A stretch of DNA of 64,000 bases from Pinus tabuliformis (Eukaryota; Streptophyta; Pinopsida; Pinales; Pinaceae): contig CM062818.1 of the NCBI GenBank assembly GCA_031772625.1, positions 1,681,376,167-1,681,440,166 of the forward strand, read 5' to 3'. The notes under the pieces were generated by a model. That model saw only the letters and a list, made by a program, of their open reading frames with translations, ran no database searches and was not told the origin of the DNA. Position 1 is the stretch's first letter, and each line of letters starts with the position of its first letter. The position numbers and the translations under genes were made by a program. Positions 22,286 through 33,352 of this stretch are shown here, in pieces.

Positions 22286-23676
22286 TGATCGGAATTGGAT
22301 CCTTGAAGATTTTCAAAGTCCTATTATTGTTTGAAATTATGTCAGACTCCAAAACCTTGTGAACAACTAGTTATCAGGAAATAACCTCTAAATAATGGTA
22401 ATTTACAGCCAGCACAGAGCAACGAGGACCTTTGGTCAAAGCGCTCTGACCGTTGGCCCATGGGGACTGTGCATGGCGCAAAAATGGTAGTTGGGAGGCT
22501 CAAACCCAGAAACAGAGGCTGTTTTTGATGCGCGATAGGTAAAACCCCTTGAGAAGGAAAAGCCCCGAGCTCTCGGTCACAAGGGAAGCCAAAAAACCGT
22601 GGGAAAAGCACTGAAACTGACAAGCGGGTCTCGTGCTCCAAAACCAGCGAAATATCGGAGGCATTCGGGTGGTATGCGGGTTTGGCAGAGGACCAAGCGA
22701 TGCCACACATTGAATGACGCGTGTCTGGCGGATGAGAAAGAAAACCACTCTCATCACGGGCTAACGGTCGAGTAAGTCACTTGCGTGATAAAAGCGATGA
22801 CCGTAGGATTTGGAGGCTCCAGATCAAACGACGGAGATTGCACCCGATGGGAGACCAGATTTGGCGAAAGAATAAGCTGAGGCATATAAATATTTGAAGT
22901 CCGATTTGACCGTTGAGCCAAAGGATGAATCATTTCACAAAATAACTGAAATAACGACTGTTGAAGGAAGAGCTGGCGCTTAGTTCATAAGGAGACAAGT
23001 GGCCACCTCTCTGTGAAACGTTACATAGTAGCGATGACACAGAAGCAGGGAATTCTAGCAGACAGAGGCAGGCGATTTGAAGAGACGAAAGAGGAAGCGA
23101 ACAATCAAGGGACAGACTGGCTTTAAGCCATGAATAGACAGAGAGAGACAAAGGAAGTAGAGAACAGAGAAGTTGAGCTGATCTACAGAGCTAAGGTAGC
23201 ATCGAATAGACAAAACCGAGAAGGCTTGAAAGGTTCAAGCAATCCCTATGAGGATATATGTCGAGAACTGAGTACCAAATTGGACTCAGCCCATTAAGAC
23301 CAGTTGAGGTCGAGACTTGGTAAGGGGGTACTCTAGTGGCTTGGGAAATCCAAGTACTACCCTACTAAGCACCATCTGTTACAGGAGACTCAAATTGAGC
23401 TCCTCATTGCAAAAACTCTTCTTAAAGACACAATAAAAAAAAGGCCACCACTGAAAGCTGGACCAAGAGACGTAGCCCAGGAGGATTGGGTGAAATCCTT
23501 ATTAAATTGTTGTGTTTTTGCATTTGCTTGCTGTGTTTATCTTACTGTTTTCCAGTGTCTGTGTATTTTGCAATCTTATCGATCCGTTCCCTAAGATAAC
23601 ATAGACACACACCAGCACATGAGTCTATAATACCTTCATTAATTTCCTGAGGTCACCTAGGAGTGATTTCAGATCA
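22286..23676 (+). repeat. 3' LTR of element C (1391 bp)
   Basis: Begins TGATCGGAATTGGATCCTTG and ends TTTCAGATCA. It matches the 5' LTR throughout with scattered substitutions and a few short deletions (for example near 22530 and 23320). CG-to-TG changes are frequent among the differences. Confidence 0.93.
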
Positions 23677-24014
23677 CATTGATAGTCCTTTTAGAAAGTA
23701 TATATCCTTTACCTTTATCTCGAGTAGATGTTCCCTAAACCTAAGCGCTTGTGCCTAAACATCCCATGAACAAACAAAGTATTTCAACAACTCCATTTGT
23801 TGCCTCATACCAGGAAACCAAAAGAATTGCAGTAATCCAAAATTCTTTAATTCATGGAGGGTAGCAGGATTATTTGCTGCATTTAAATCTTGTTCCTCGT
23901 GTTCTCTTTCTCTCCATATGAAAGCCATTTTGTGTTGATGAACCCCTGAAACATCAATAATATATTCATTAGGATCCTTTTCATGTAAAAAACTTATCAA
24001 GTTTTGAGGGAAAA
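23677..24014 (-). pseudogene. antisense accessory gene of element B, first half of main exon
   Basis: Minus-strand coding that continues into 16192 across element C. Visible: ISFLHEKDPNEYIIDV, HQHKMAFIWRERE, PATLHELKNFGLLQFF, MRQQMELLKYFVCSWDV, a TAG, then REHLLEIKVKDIYFLKGLSM up to the insertion point. The order Trp...internal acidic helix...DIYFLKGL...RGAP is what makes it look distantly like a plant mobile domain. An acceptor-like TTTATCAG ends at 24015. The frame immediately after it differs by two bases from the frame that the upstream donor would need. Confidence 0.72.
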
Positions 24015-24246
24015 CTGATAAACAAATTCAACATTTGCACCCAACGCACCCCAGGAGAGAAAACTAGAGTGTTGCACCTCTGCCCGCAATGAATGACTAC
24101 TTGGGTGCAACACACTTTTCGACCATCTGGGTCTGCGTTGGTCCTAGGGCGAAATTTTGTAACCCAAGGCCCTCAAAAACTCAAAATTTTTGCCTGAAAT
24201 CATAGAATGGAACCACTGAAAGAAAGAGAAAGGTTTTAGCTCCTAC

Positions 24247-24318
24247 CTGGAAGTGATGGTACTCGAAATCGTCTAGTGGATTGGCTGCAATCGACTGCAG
24301 AAGATCAAAGGGCAACAT
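24247..24318 (-). pseudogene. antisense accessory gene of element B, candidate first exon
   Basis: An ATG at 24318 opens exactly 24 codons (start MLPFDLLQSIAANP, end FEYHHFQ). The sequence then has a strong splice donor, CAG/GTAGGAG, with the GT at 24246-24245. The short exon, start codon and donor agree, but no homologue could be checked. The intron would be about 230 bp and run to the acceptor-like site at 24015. Confidence 0.45.
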
Positions 24319-26024
24319 TACTGATAACTCTCACTGCTAGAGGTAAATGTGAAATGGTAAAAATGAATATTCATTTTGAGTATATATGGTCATATTATTC
24401 ATTATTTTATTCATATTTAATGTTTTGACCTAGTAATGATTCATTTTTACTATGAAATAGGTATGTTTAATCCTTTCTGTGTTGTTCTGAGCAGGTCGAC
24501 ATCTGTTAACAGATTTTGTTGTGCTTTACACAGGTGATTTTGACCAAAGAATACAATTTTATCTCTTTTTTCAGGATCTTTAGACCCATGAAAAATGAAC
24601 CCGCTTGGAGTCCTCTTTCAGCTCTTTTCAGACTCCCAAAATGTGAAAAGATTGTCAAGCACTTTTCTTTTCGAAATCGTAAAAGTAAATGAAATGACGT
24701 CTACTTAGTATAAGTTTAACCCTTTTCTAGACTGAGCTAGACTATCTATGAAAAAGGAATACCTTAGTCGAACATGGCTAAGAGGTTCTCTTGGGTATCG
24801 TTTTCTACCTTTCCAAACCTAAGAGACTACCTACTAAAAGGGACATTTGGATTTTTATTTTTCCCCTCTTTTTTCAAACTCTCTAAACATGAAAAAGAAG
24901 TCGAGTTTTACCTTTGTTGGATTCATTAAAACATCAAACAACGATGGACTCGTCGATCATGATGAGGCCGAGCCACTCCTTCTCGGGGATTGTTAAATAT
25001 ACTCTGAGGGATTCATCCGAAGGATGGACTTACAGATCGAGCATGTGTTATCCTCCTCAAGCTTGTTAAAAATAAAGAAGTATTGACTAGTATGGTTGGG
25101 GAAATTGGGAAAACAGTGTTCTCCATTTGTTAATGACAGGGAGTCTCTCTTGAACATGAGACTCTCCCACTTCATTTTTGTGGTTGTTGGGTTGGGTAAT
25201 CTGCTTGTCTTTCAGTTCATCATACCTTCAAAAAACCTACATTTCAGTTTTGGGTCAATGCTTCCAACTCCATTTCAGTGTCGCCAATGTATTCAAGAGA
25301 AGTCATTCAGCTAATATCCATCACAATACTTTTAAGCCTTCATTCCATGTTTTCCTTTTCTGATCCAGTTCCATATCAATATCATTCTATCTCAATCATG
25401 ATACTTGTTTTGTATCACTGATGGGGGATACATCAAGGCCCCCCTGTGACAAATCACTTCATGTCAACATCAACACATTATCCATGAAGTTGACTTAGAA
25501 ACACCCCTTGGTACCTTGGTGCTTTCATACATCAATGGCAAGTCTACTCATTTATTCATACCATACGGATTGTACTTGAGTACCTTGAGAACCATTGACA
25601 TCATGGATGGTTTCTCTCGCATCTATTAACAACTTACATCATTGGCCGGAAATTATATGGTGTCGAGCTCATTTATTCACTCATACGCTGGTTGGTTGTG
25701 TGAACGAGATAAAAGACCCTAGATCTAGTTTCCGCCACCCGGGCTATGATTTTAGGATTATACATAGATCATTATGTATGACGGCTATGATCATATTGAC
25801 AGTCAACCAGTCATGGGTCCACCACCAATCATCCGTGGACATGTCTTTTGATCATTATACATGCAATGTTAGCTTATGTGTTGAGTATGGGTATGCCCCC
25901 CTTAGCAAAAAATAATGTCATGATGTATTGTAATAGAAGACGATCTCGCCAGTTGTTCTTGATCTCGACTTGTCATAAGGTAAAGCACTTCAGTCATCAA
26001 TCATCATCTCTGACTTTGTATTTT
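24319..26024 (+). other. right non-coding part of element B
   Basis: About 1.7 kb between the 5' end of the antisense gene and the 3' LTR. It has no recognisable protein domain on either strand. It would hold the promoter of the antisense gene if that gene is expressed. Confidence 0.45.
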
Positions 26025-26035
26025 AAGGGGAACTC
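26025..26035 (+). other. polypurine tract of element B
   Basis: AAGGGGAACTC directly before the right LTR start TGTTATAGG. Its position supports the LTR boundary. Confidence 0.65.
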
Positions 26036-27005
26036 TGTTATAGGTGATTTTGTCTCATCTAATCAATCAGCCTCCTAATTGGATCATTAACATCCCATTC
26101 CCCATTTACATCATCATTGCATAAATCCCTATGCATGAATCTCTCATTCCCCACAATTTATTCCCTAAACTTCATCATCTGAGCTAGTTTTAGGACCAAC
26201 GCACCCTGGCCTCTTGCTAGATAGTGTTCATCTATATGTTGCTCCAATGTGGCCTATGTTGATTACCTACAGGTTACCTTCCTTTCACCTGCGTTGGTTC
26301 TCAAAATGTGGGAAAAGAGAGAGAATCCTGAAGCCTCCATTTCCAGAAGTTTCCAGGATCTGTTATAACCATTTACCTCAGATAAAAGTCTCAAATCCTA
26401 TCCTATCCTACCTTGAATTTTCCATCCCTTATCTTTAGATCTCATCCTCCCATCAAGAGTAGATCTCAATCCCAACGTTGGTAAAAGGATAAGAACTCCC
26501 AACTTACCCCACTCCTATATATGTTTACAACGTTCCATATGCAAGAGGTTGGATTTTGGACAATGATTCTACCCTTATGTTGTTGTGAAGAGAGTTAGGT
26601 TTTCATGCATTTTGGGTAATTAGAGGTACACTTTGTGACAAACAAAGGACAAGTCAAAAACTTGGAGGTGCTCTTCTACAAGATTGATACCTATTTATGG
26701 TTGTAACTTACTCCATTTATAACAATACCAAGAGTTCTCTGTTTTTCCTATATGTGATGTCGTTATTTCATGTATTTCGATACCATGTCGATCTGTTGAA
26801 TGAAGTAGATAGATGATGCTACATAGATCTCGTAGTTTCTTGGCTTGTGTTCTTTGGTTGTGCAGGTTCTAATTTTGGCAGTGGGAGCTAGGATTGGAAC
26901 ATTCAAGCCAAAGAAGGAGCAAAACATACGACAAATTCCAAGTGGGTTTCTTCTCATAATCTACTTAATTTAAGGAAAACATTTGGTCCTTTGTCATTCT
27001 GTTGT
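26036..27005 (+). repeat. 3' LTR of element B, probably truncated
   Basis: Colinear with 5142-6105, including the TATA box at about 26515. Beyond about 27005 it loses similarity to the left copy. A short duplicated phrase (TTTGTCATTCT twice, about 26990-27025) marks the breakpoint. The expected right target duplication was not found. Confidence 0.72.
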
Positions 27006-27573
27006 TCTTTGTCATTCTTTAATCTTCTTTTTAAATGGTTGAACTTTGTGTCTAAAGAACCTTGCCTAAGTGTAGGTGCATCAATTTTATTAAGTATTTA
27101 TGTTCATATGTGGTTTAACATATTTACAATTAAATAGATTAATTCAATCACTTAGTGATCATATACCTCTTGGTGCCTCACTCCTTAATCTCCTTTTAAA
27201 ATGATTGAACTTTGTCTCTAAAGCTCCTTGCCTAAGTGTAAGTGCTCAAAATAATATGTGTAGGGTGATATAGGTTTCTAAGTTCATGTACTTTCTTATG
27301 GAATATATATAAGGACATGTATTTAATGTTGTCACTTATTTTCAAGCAAATTTGAACTTTTTTGTTGCATATCAATCATGTGGTGATTATTATATTTGTG
27401 TCATTGACATTCATGAAATTCATTCTAGTTTTTTTTTTAAACAATAATAATAGATCTAATAATATTATTATATTTAAAAGAATTATATGTCATTAAATTA
27501 TATGTTAGCTATTAAGATATTTGTTACATGAGATTTTTTATGTACATATTTAAATTAACTAAATATATTTTAA
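27006..27573. other. unassigned AT-rich sequence with an internal direct repeat
   Basis: About 570 bp between elements B and D. A segment of about 55 bp (AACTTTGTGTCTAAAGAACC...) at about 27022-27082 recurs in diverged form at about 27188-27245. No coding signal was seen. Confidence 0.5.
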
Positions 27574-29095
27574 AGTGAAGTCGTGAATTGTCCTCCTCTC
27601 TGACAACCTTTTTACCATTGCTTTCATCTTTTTGCATAATAATTATGTTATATTTCCAAGCTAATAGGTCATTTCGGTCATCCTCAGACACATTGAAAGG
27701 TATCATTTAACATGGTTTATAATTTGTAGTTTCTTTGTGAAAAATAATGAAAATATTCCTATAGCTACCGAAATGAAAAAAATTCTGCAGCTAATTCAAA
27801 ATTCTACAGCTCAGTCCATGGTTAGATAGGTTTCTTGGACTGAGAAGGTGAACAAGAGATATGGATAGACACCAACGTTGAGCATATGGATGACCACATA
27901 TTGCGCTTACTTGGCGGATAACAAAGCATGAGAAATTGGCTAGTCAAACTAAAAGTCAACTATGGTTCCAATAGTTTAATCCTCCCGCAGAGTTTAAAGG
28001 CGATCAATGTCATCAACAAGCGAGCATGGAATTGAACGAGGAAAGCTTGGATCCAAAGTAGAGGATGTGTTAAAACAAAATATTCTCATGATTTCCTCTT
28101 ATCATAGCAAATCATGAGAAGCATGCTTTCTATTGTCATTTGAAAAACTAGTTTCTCAGCTCAAATGTCTTCGAAGTTGTTAGATTAGGATGTTATAAAT
28201 TGCTCTGTGAGCAAAAACAATAATAAGTTTTGATGAAGTTTGTAATTGTTGCTTAGATTTAAGACTTTGCTTTAATACAATCACTTTTTTGTTTATTATA
28301 TTGCAAATGTATCAATGAGTTAACTTGTGAGAGTGTATTTCTATTTCATTTCTTTTACTGGGCATTAGTTTCATTCTGCTTTGATTTATGAATTGGTTTA
28401 TTGCTTCATTTCACTCCATTAAGCATTAGTCTTTTACTCTATTAAGCAGTAGGTTGAGCGCTCATTTAAAAGGAAAAACAATAAAAATATTTCCTTTCTG
28501 AGTTGTTTACTTGGATTGATAGCTTAGTCTTAGATTTAATGTTACTTTTGATTGGTTCTAGTTGAATTGGCGCACACCAGTGTTCTTAGCAAGACTCAAA
28601 TTTCCTTTCCAACTTGATTTTAGTTTTAGATTTCGAATTGATGATTAGCATATATTTCTATTATGTTCATTAGCCTATTGTTTCAATTATGTCAATATAA
28701 CATTTCAATTTTTTCATTAGTATAGAAATCCAATTATGCTCATTAGCATAGAATTTCAATTATGCTCATTATTTTGAGTTCATTAATTAAAATAGGATTT
28801 CAATTTGATTCAAAAGTTTAAGTTTGATTGTTCATACTACTCTTTAGAATAGAATTTTGATTCAAGTTTTTAACATAACTATTTTAATTCTTCACTTAGT
28901 ATAGTTGTTTTCGAAAGTCTTCAAGAAAGAACATGGGTGCTCATTTAACAAGAATGAATTTTGAGTAACTGCATTTTACATTTCGCTTTAAATTTAGAAC
29001 ACTTAATAAAAAATAATCCTCCTAGTATATATAGTGCACATAAACTTCACAAGTACACGAACCTTGGTTTTATAATTTAATGACGTAACCCAACA
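27574..29095 (+). repeat. 5' LTR of element D (about 1.5 kb)
   Basis: Aligns with 39680-42413 after removal of the insertion in the latter. The first bases have mutated (the right copy starts TGTTGAAGTCC). It ends CCCAACA before the primer site. It contains an internal run of about 25-bp units on the theme CATTAGCATAGAATTTCAATT (about 28650-28800), also present in the right LTR. Confidence 0.85.
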
Positions 29096-29096
29096 T

Positions 29097-29114
29097 TTTG
29101 GCATCGTTGTCGAG
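29097..29114 (+). other. primer-binding site of element D
   Basis: TGGCATCGTTGTCGAGGA, one base after the LTR end. It differs at four positions from the TGGCGCCGTTGCCGGGGA site common in Athila and Tat elements; two of these are CG-to-CA or TG changes. Confidence 0.75.
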
Positions 29115-29364
29115 GAAGTGTATATAGGACTTTATTTTTTATTTTCATATCATACTAGATGCATTCATTTTCCTAGATGCATAATTAAAGTCACACTAAA
29201 ATAATTTAGGATGCATGTATAGAGAATGAGATTTTAGGGGTAGATTTGTAAGTAGAGGTAGAGGACGTAGTTCAATACCAACATCACCAACCACCCCCGC
29301 TAGACCACATAGTACCACACCATCCACCGACACTTGCATTCCATCCATATCATGGAGACATAGA

Positions 29365-29807
29365 CTCCTTGTTATGCTCTTGACCTGCAAGAAGATACCA
29401 AAATACCAAATAAGCGAAGAAATATACCCAGAACACAGAATAATAAGAAATAACAACAAGTATATTATTATTCAAAAAGGAAAGCAATGTTCACTTGCCT
29501 CTTCGAGGGGGCAACCTCCAATAGAGCTCGGCTCAATTACAAAATAAGACATGATGCTCCTCGAGGGGAGTCTCTATCCTTTATATAGGATTCATACATG
29601 CAATACCATGGGTCAATACCTTGGTTCTTATCAATACCATCTATCTAATACCATGGCCCATTTGCAACTAACTGTGGTCCCTTCTTTAAATGCGGGTCAA
29701 CCACTTACAATTATTAATATGGGATTTATTGACTCTTTACTTAACTATAACTATGACTCGATCCTATTACATAAATAAGGGGGTTAGGGTTGGACCCTAA
29801 CACTCCT
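29365..29807 (-). mobile_element. 433-bp solo LTR with perfect 5-bp target duplication
   Basis: The LTR runs 29370-29802: TGTTATGCTC...CCCTAACA on the plus strand. It is flanked by CTCCT on both sides (29365-29369 and 29803-29807). On the minus strand it starts TGTTAGGGTCCAACCC and has a TATA box (TATATAAAGG, about 29580). It shares the block CCTCTTCGAGGGGGCAACCTCC with the LTRs of A and A2, so it is a related family in the same orientation as A. It sits in the gag leader of element D. The internal region is gone, as expected after LTR-LTR recombination. Confidence 0.93.
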
Positions 29808-29924
29808 TTAAGTGTGTATGTTTGAAATTCAGCCATGGGATTCACCAACCTCATATATAGAAGTTGTACTTGAAGAACCTACATCCCCTACTAAAGGATT
29901 TATATTTCTTTCTTCTACAAGTGA

Positions 29925-31140
29925 ATGACTCTTAGGATAGGTGTTGGACAGGAGTTGGAAATCCCTAGTGAAGAAGAAGAGGAAAAGTTTTCTGACATAC
30001 GATTAGTAGAAGAACCAAAGGAAGAAATAGACAACCCTATTGTTGAACCTTATATCAGCTCTAAGGAATTTATAATGGCAGGAGAAGGGGAAGGCGAAGT
30101 ACACAATGGAGATGGTGGACCAAGGATTGGTATAGGAAGAGGTAGAGGAGGTAACAAAGGTGGAAAAGGTGGTGGTTAGAGGAGGTAACAAAGACAACAA
30201 AGGTGGTGGTAGAGGAGGAGATGATGGATGCTCTCATGAAGAGGATCCTTATGGATTCCCTTATTTGGATACAGATACCACTACCACAATGAAAAATATC
30301 TCACCATGTGTCCTTCCTAATTTTCATGGCTTGAGAACTAAGGATCTTGAAACATTTACTTTTAAGTTTGAAGTATTATGTAGATCATATGATTATTTTC
30401 TTGATACTCAAAAATTTAAATTGTTTCTAGCCACTCTAAAAGATGGAGCTCTTAAATGGTTCATGGGTCTAGGAACACATTATATTAGAACATGGGGATG
30501 GTATGAAAAGAATATTCATGGGAAAATATAAGTATTATAGCATGCATCATGACCTTAAGAATGAAGTCTTTAAAATGATTCAAAAAGAGGATGAGAACTT
30601 TGAAGATTTGGTGGAAAGATTGGCCTACAATATTAAAAAGGCTAAGATGCATAATTTAGACGAAGAGACAATGAAAACTCTATTGCTAAAAACCGTGAGA
30701 TATGAGTGGATTGATCTTCTCAATTTAGTGGGTAAGGGAGATGTCTCTTAGTTGTCATTCGATGAAATATGTGAATTATGCAAACATATTTCAAGAGGAA
30801 GGGAAAAATATGGCAAGAATCCTAAATATCTAGTTATGTTAAAAGTAAGCAAATCTGCATATGAAAATGTAAGTAGAGCAGAATTAGGAAATTTTCTTGA
30901 CAATTTTAAAACAAATATCCTTGGAAATGTTAGTGGACAACTAGATACTTTAAGGATACAAAACAAGGAAAAAGCTGTAAATGTTGCATTATCTATCCTT
31001 TGTCCTAGATGTAGGAAAAAACATGATTTATGAGAATTTCCCCTTGATAGTGTTGAAATATGTGTCATATGTGCAGAAAATCATGACATAAAAGAATGTA
31101 CTTCACTACTTGGACTTAGGGTGTCTTCCAAGATGAAGCT
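29925..31140 (+). pseudogene. gag: gag of element D
   Basis: The frame opens MTLRIGVGQELEIPSEEEEE, then a Gly/Arg-rich stretch (GIGRGRGGNKGGKGGG). The capsid part has PNFHGLRTKDLETFTFKFE, LKDGALKWFMGLG, KNEVFKMIQKEDENFEDL and MKTLLLKTVRYEWIDLL. Two knuckles follow near 31000-31110: CPRCRKKHDL, and CVICAENHDIKEC with the pattern C-x2-C-x3-H-x4-C. Breaks: frame change around 30170 and again near 30510, a TAG at 30749-30751 and a TGA near 31032. Upstream, 29226-29364 is probably more of the Pro/His-rich N-terminus, cut off by the solo LTR. Confidence 0.82.
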
Positions 31141-32567
31141 AGAACAAGTCAAGTTGAATCACTTTGCTTCATTGTGAAGAGACCTTGGTAATCTCATTAA
31201 ACATGTATGGCACAAGATCCCAATGCTCAATATCAATCACATGCACAACCACAGAGGAATTGGAATACACGTATGCCATGGCAAACTTGGCCACCTCAAC
31301 CCCAAAACCCATCTTTGTCACAAGGTTGGAAAAAATCTTATGGTAGGAATCCCCAATATTCACAATTTCAATAGCCATATCCTTAATACCAACCTCAGTA
31401 TTATCCCCCTCAGCCTTCATAGCCTACTCAACCACAATTCCAATCCCAATTGTAAAATCAACCACTTGCTGTCCCATCCACTCCATTTCATCGAAAATCG
31501 AATCAACTACCTGCTCAACAACTCCCGAATCCAAATAATAAGAACGTGTAATAACCCATTTATGATGTCGAGGGTAAAATTTTTCAAGCCTGTATGATAG
31601 CCCCTCTAGGTATAGATGATGTCCAACTTATATCTGGTAGGGTTTTACAAAATAATTCACCACTAGTAGTCATCCGAGAATTTAAGGAGGATAAAGTTCT
31701 TGAAAAAGAGGCATATCTTGATCAAGAAAAGACTCTGCCAAAGGAAGATGCCCTTACACAATTAGGTGACAACCAAATTAAACCAACTAATACAATTCAT
31801 CTAGTGGAACAACCTTCTTTTTCCTTACAAAGTCCTCATTTTCCCAAAAGACTTCAAATTGATAAGGGAATAGAAAGGCAAATCATTTTACCCGACTATG
31901 ATATGCTAGATGAATTGAAAATAATTTGCATCAAAATTCCTTCACTCAAGGTTATAAATGAAATATCTATATTTGCAAAAACAATAAAGGGGTGGTGCAT
32001 TAAAAAACCAGGAAGAAAAATAAAAGGTATTAAAAAGATTCAATTGGTAGGAAAGATTGCAGATATTATGATGGGGAAACCAATAGTTCAAAAATATCTA
32101 GATCTAGGTAGCCCCATTTTAAAAATTCACATCAATGATATTGAGATTCCAAACACTTTGATTGATTTAGGAGCAACCATTAATATCACGAGCAAACAAA
32201 CCATGGATCAATTGAGGCTTCCCAATCTTCAATATCCGTCGACTTCATTGCAACTAACATATATGTTCTTATCAAACCTTATGATATATTAGAAGATCGA
32301 TATGTATCTTTAGATTCATGGGAGTATCTTGTTGATTTTATGATTTTTACTTCCAAGAATAATTTTGGAAGGCATCCTTTGATCCTTGGTAGACCCTGGT
32401 TAACTATAGTTGATGCATTTATAAGTTTCGGACCTAGGGATATGTGTATTTTTTATGGCAACTCTACCAAGAAATTCACATATCCACTTGCAAAAACAAT
32501 AATTGAAGTAGAAAGTGAAGTTTGTATTGATGATGTTGATAATGAATACTTTGAGGATATTCAATGA
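31141..32567 (+). pseudogene. gag C-terminus and protease of element D
   Basis: The first part (31141-31600) is Pro/Asn/Gln-rich linker with a shifted frame. From 31594 a 232-codon stretch is open and ends in the protease: PILKIHINDIEIPNTLIDLG with the catalytic Asp at about 32164, then ATINITSKQTMDQLRLPNL. The Asp-Leu-Gly-Ala form in place of Asp-Ser-Gly is typical of Athila-like proteases. The second half (32340-32567) has FGRHPLILGRPWLTIVDAF, the closing strand, after a frame change near 32290. Confidence 0.82.
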
Positions 32568-32585
32568 GTATTTACTCTTTCACAA

Positions 32586-33352
32586 ATGGATGAAGAAGAT
32601 CAATTAATTAATTTAATGAATAACAATGATTCTTCTTTATACTGTGAAGAAGGTCAAAGTTTTCGAGAATGTAATATTGAATATTTATCAACTCGACAAC
32701 CTGAAGTAGCTTTAGATTCTATGGAAAAGTTTGGCAATTCTTTAGTAGTAGTTTTTCCAGACAAAATTTTAAACATTTATAATAACTTGGAAGAATTTCA
32801 AAAGAAACAATTGGTAAAGATGCTACATAAATACTCTTCTACAGATGCATGGGAATATACTGATACAAAGGGAATTGAACCTAGTACATGTATGCCTCCC
32901 ATTTATATTCAAGAGAATTCCAAACCATTTAGACAACCTCAGAGAATGATGAATCCCAATCTAAGAGAAATTGTTAAGGAGGAATTATAAAAATTGCTTA
33001 ATGTGAATTTCATCTACCCAATGTCAAATAGCCAATGGGTTTCACCTTTAGTGGTTGTCCCTAAGAAGAATGGAAAGTGGAGAGTGTGAATTAACTAAAG
33101 AGAACTAAATAAGGCTACTTTGAAATATCATTTTCCACTACCTTTCATTGATCAAGTATTAGATACTTTAGCAGGGAAGAAATATTGTTAGTTTATTGAT
33201 GGTTTTAGTGGATATAACCAAATTCAACTGGCACCAGAAGATCAAGATAAAACAACCTTTACATGTCCACGGGGTATGCATGCTTACAGGGTACTTCCTT
33301 TTGGGTTATGTAATGCACTTGCAACATTGCAAAGAGCATTTTTGGGTATCTT
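32586..33352 (+). pseudogene. pol: reverse transcriptase of element D, first half
   Basis: RT begins near IYNNLEEFQKKQLVKML and continues through SNSQWVSPLVVVPKKNGKW, RELNKATLKYHFPLPFIDQV, DGFSGYNQIQLAPEDQDKT and LPFGLCNALATLQRAFLGIF. Stops interrupt it near 32988, 33088, 33098 and 33189. The reading is cut at 33352 by the inserted 1587-bp unit and resumes at 34945 with the segment that leads into the catalytic box. Confidence 0.87.

Larger units (their letters stand above)
16193..23676 (+). mobile_element. Ty3/gypsy chromovirus-like element C, nested in element B
   Basis: A complete 7484-bp element with two LTRs of 1418 and 1391 bp whose ends form the inverted repeat TGATC...GATCA. It has an initiator-Met primer site, gag with a zinc knuckle, protease, RT, RNase H, integrase and a chromodomain-like C-terminus. 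It resembles conifer Ty3 elements of the IFG7 type in overall design, an impression from memory. Four stops interrupt the gag-to-RT frame, and at least three frameshifts lie further down. It is inserted in the antisense gene of B, so it is younger than B. Confidence 0.93.
5142..27005 (+). mobile_element. very large Tat-like Ty3/gypsy element B with nested element C
   Basis: Two direct repeats starting TGTTATAGG and continuing ATTTTGTCTCATCTAATC open at 5142 and 26036 and are taken as its LTRs. A polypurine tract precedes the right one. Internal order is gag, protease, RT, degenerate RNase H, integrase, archaeal-type RNase H, then an opposite-strand gene. Removing element C (16193-23676) leaves about 14.4 kb, within the size range of Tat/Ogre-type elements. 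The RT and integrase motifs and the second RNase H place it in the non-chromovirus Tat group. Coding is heavily decayed. The inner end of the left LTR and outer end of the right LTR could not be fixed, so the right boundary is approximate. Confidence 0.85.

Noticed and set aside
5142..27573. A 5-bp target duplication (ATATA) for element B
   Set aside because: ATATA is present left of the LTR and in several places to the right near 27300, but the right LTR end cannot be fixed, so a match in AT-rich DNA is not evidence.
29226..29364. Separate small gene before the solo LTR
   Set aside because: Its Pro/His-rich reading is better explained as the N-terminal part of the gag of element D, cut by the solo LTR.
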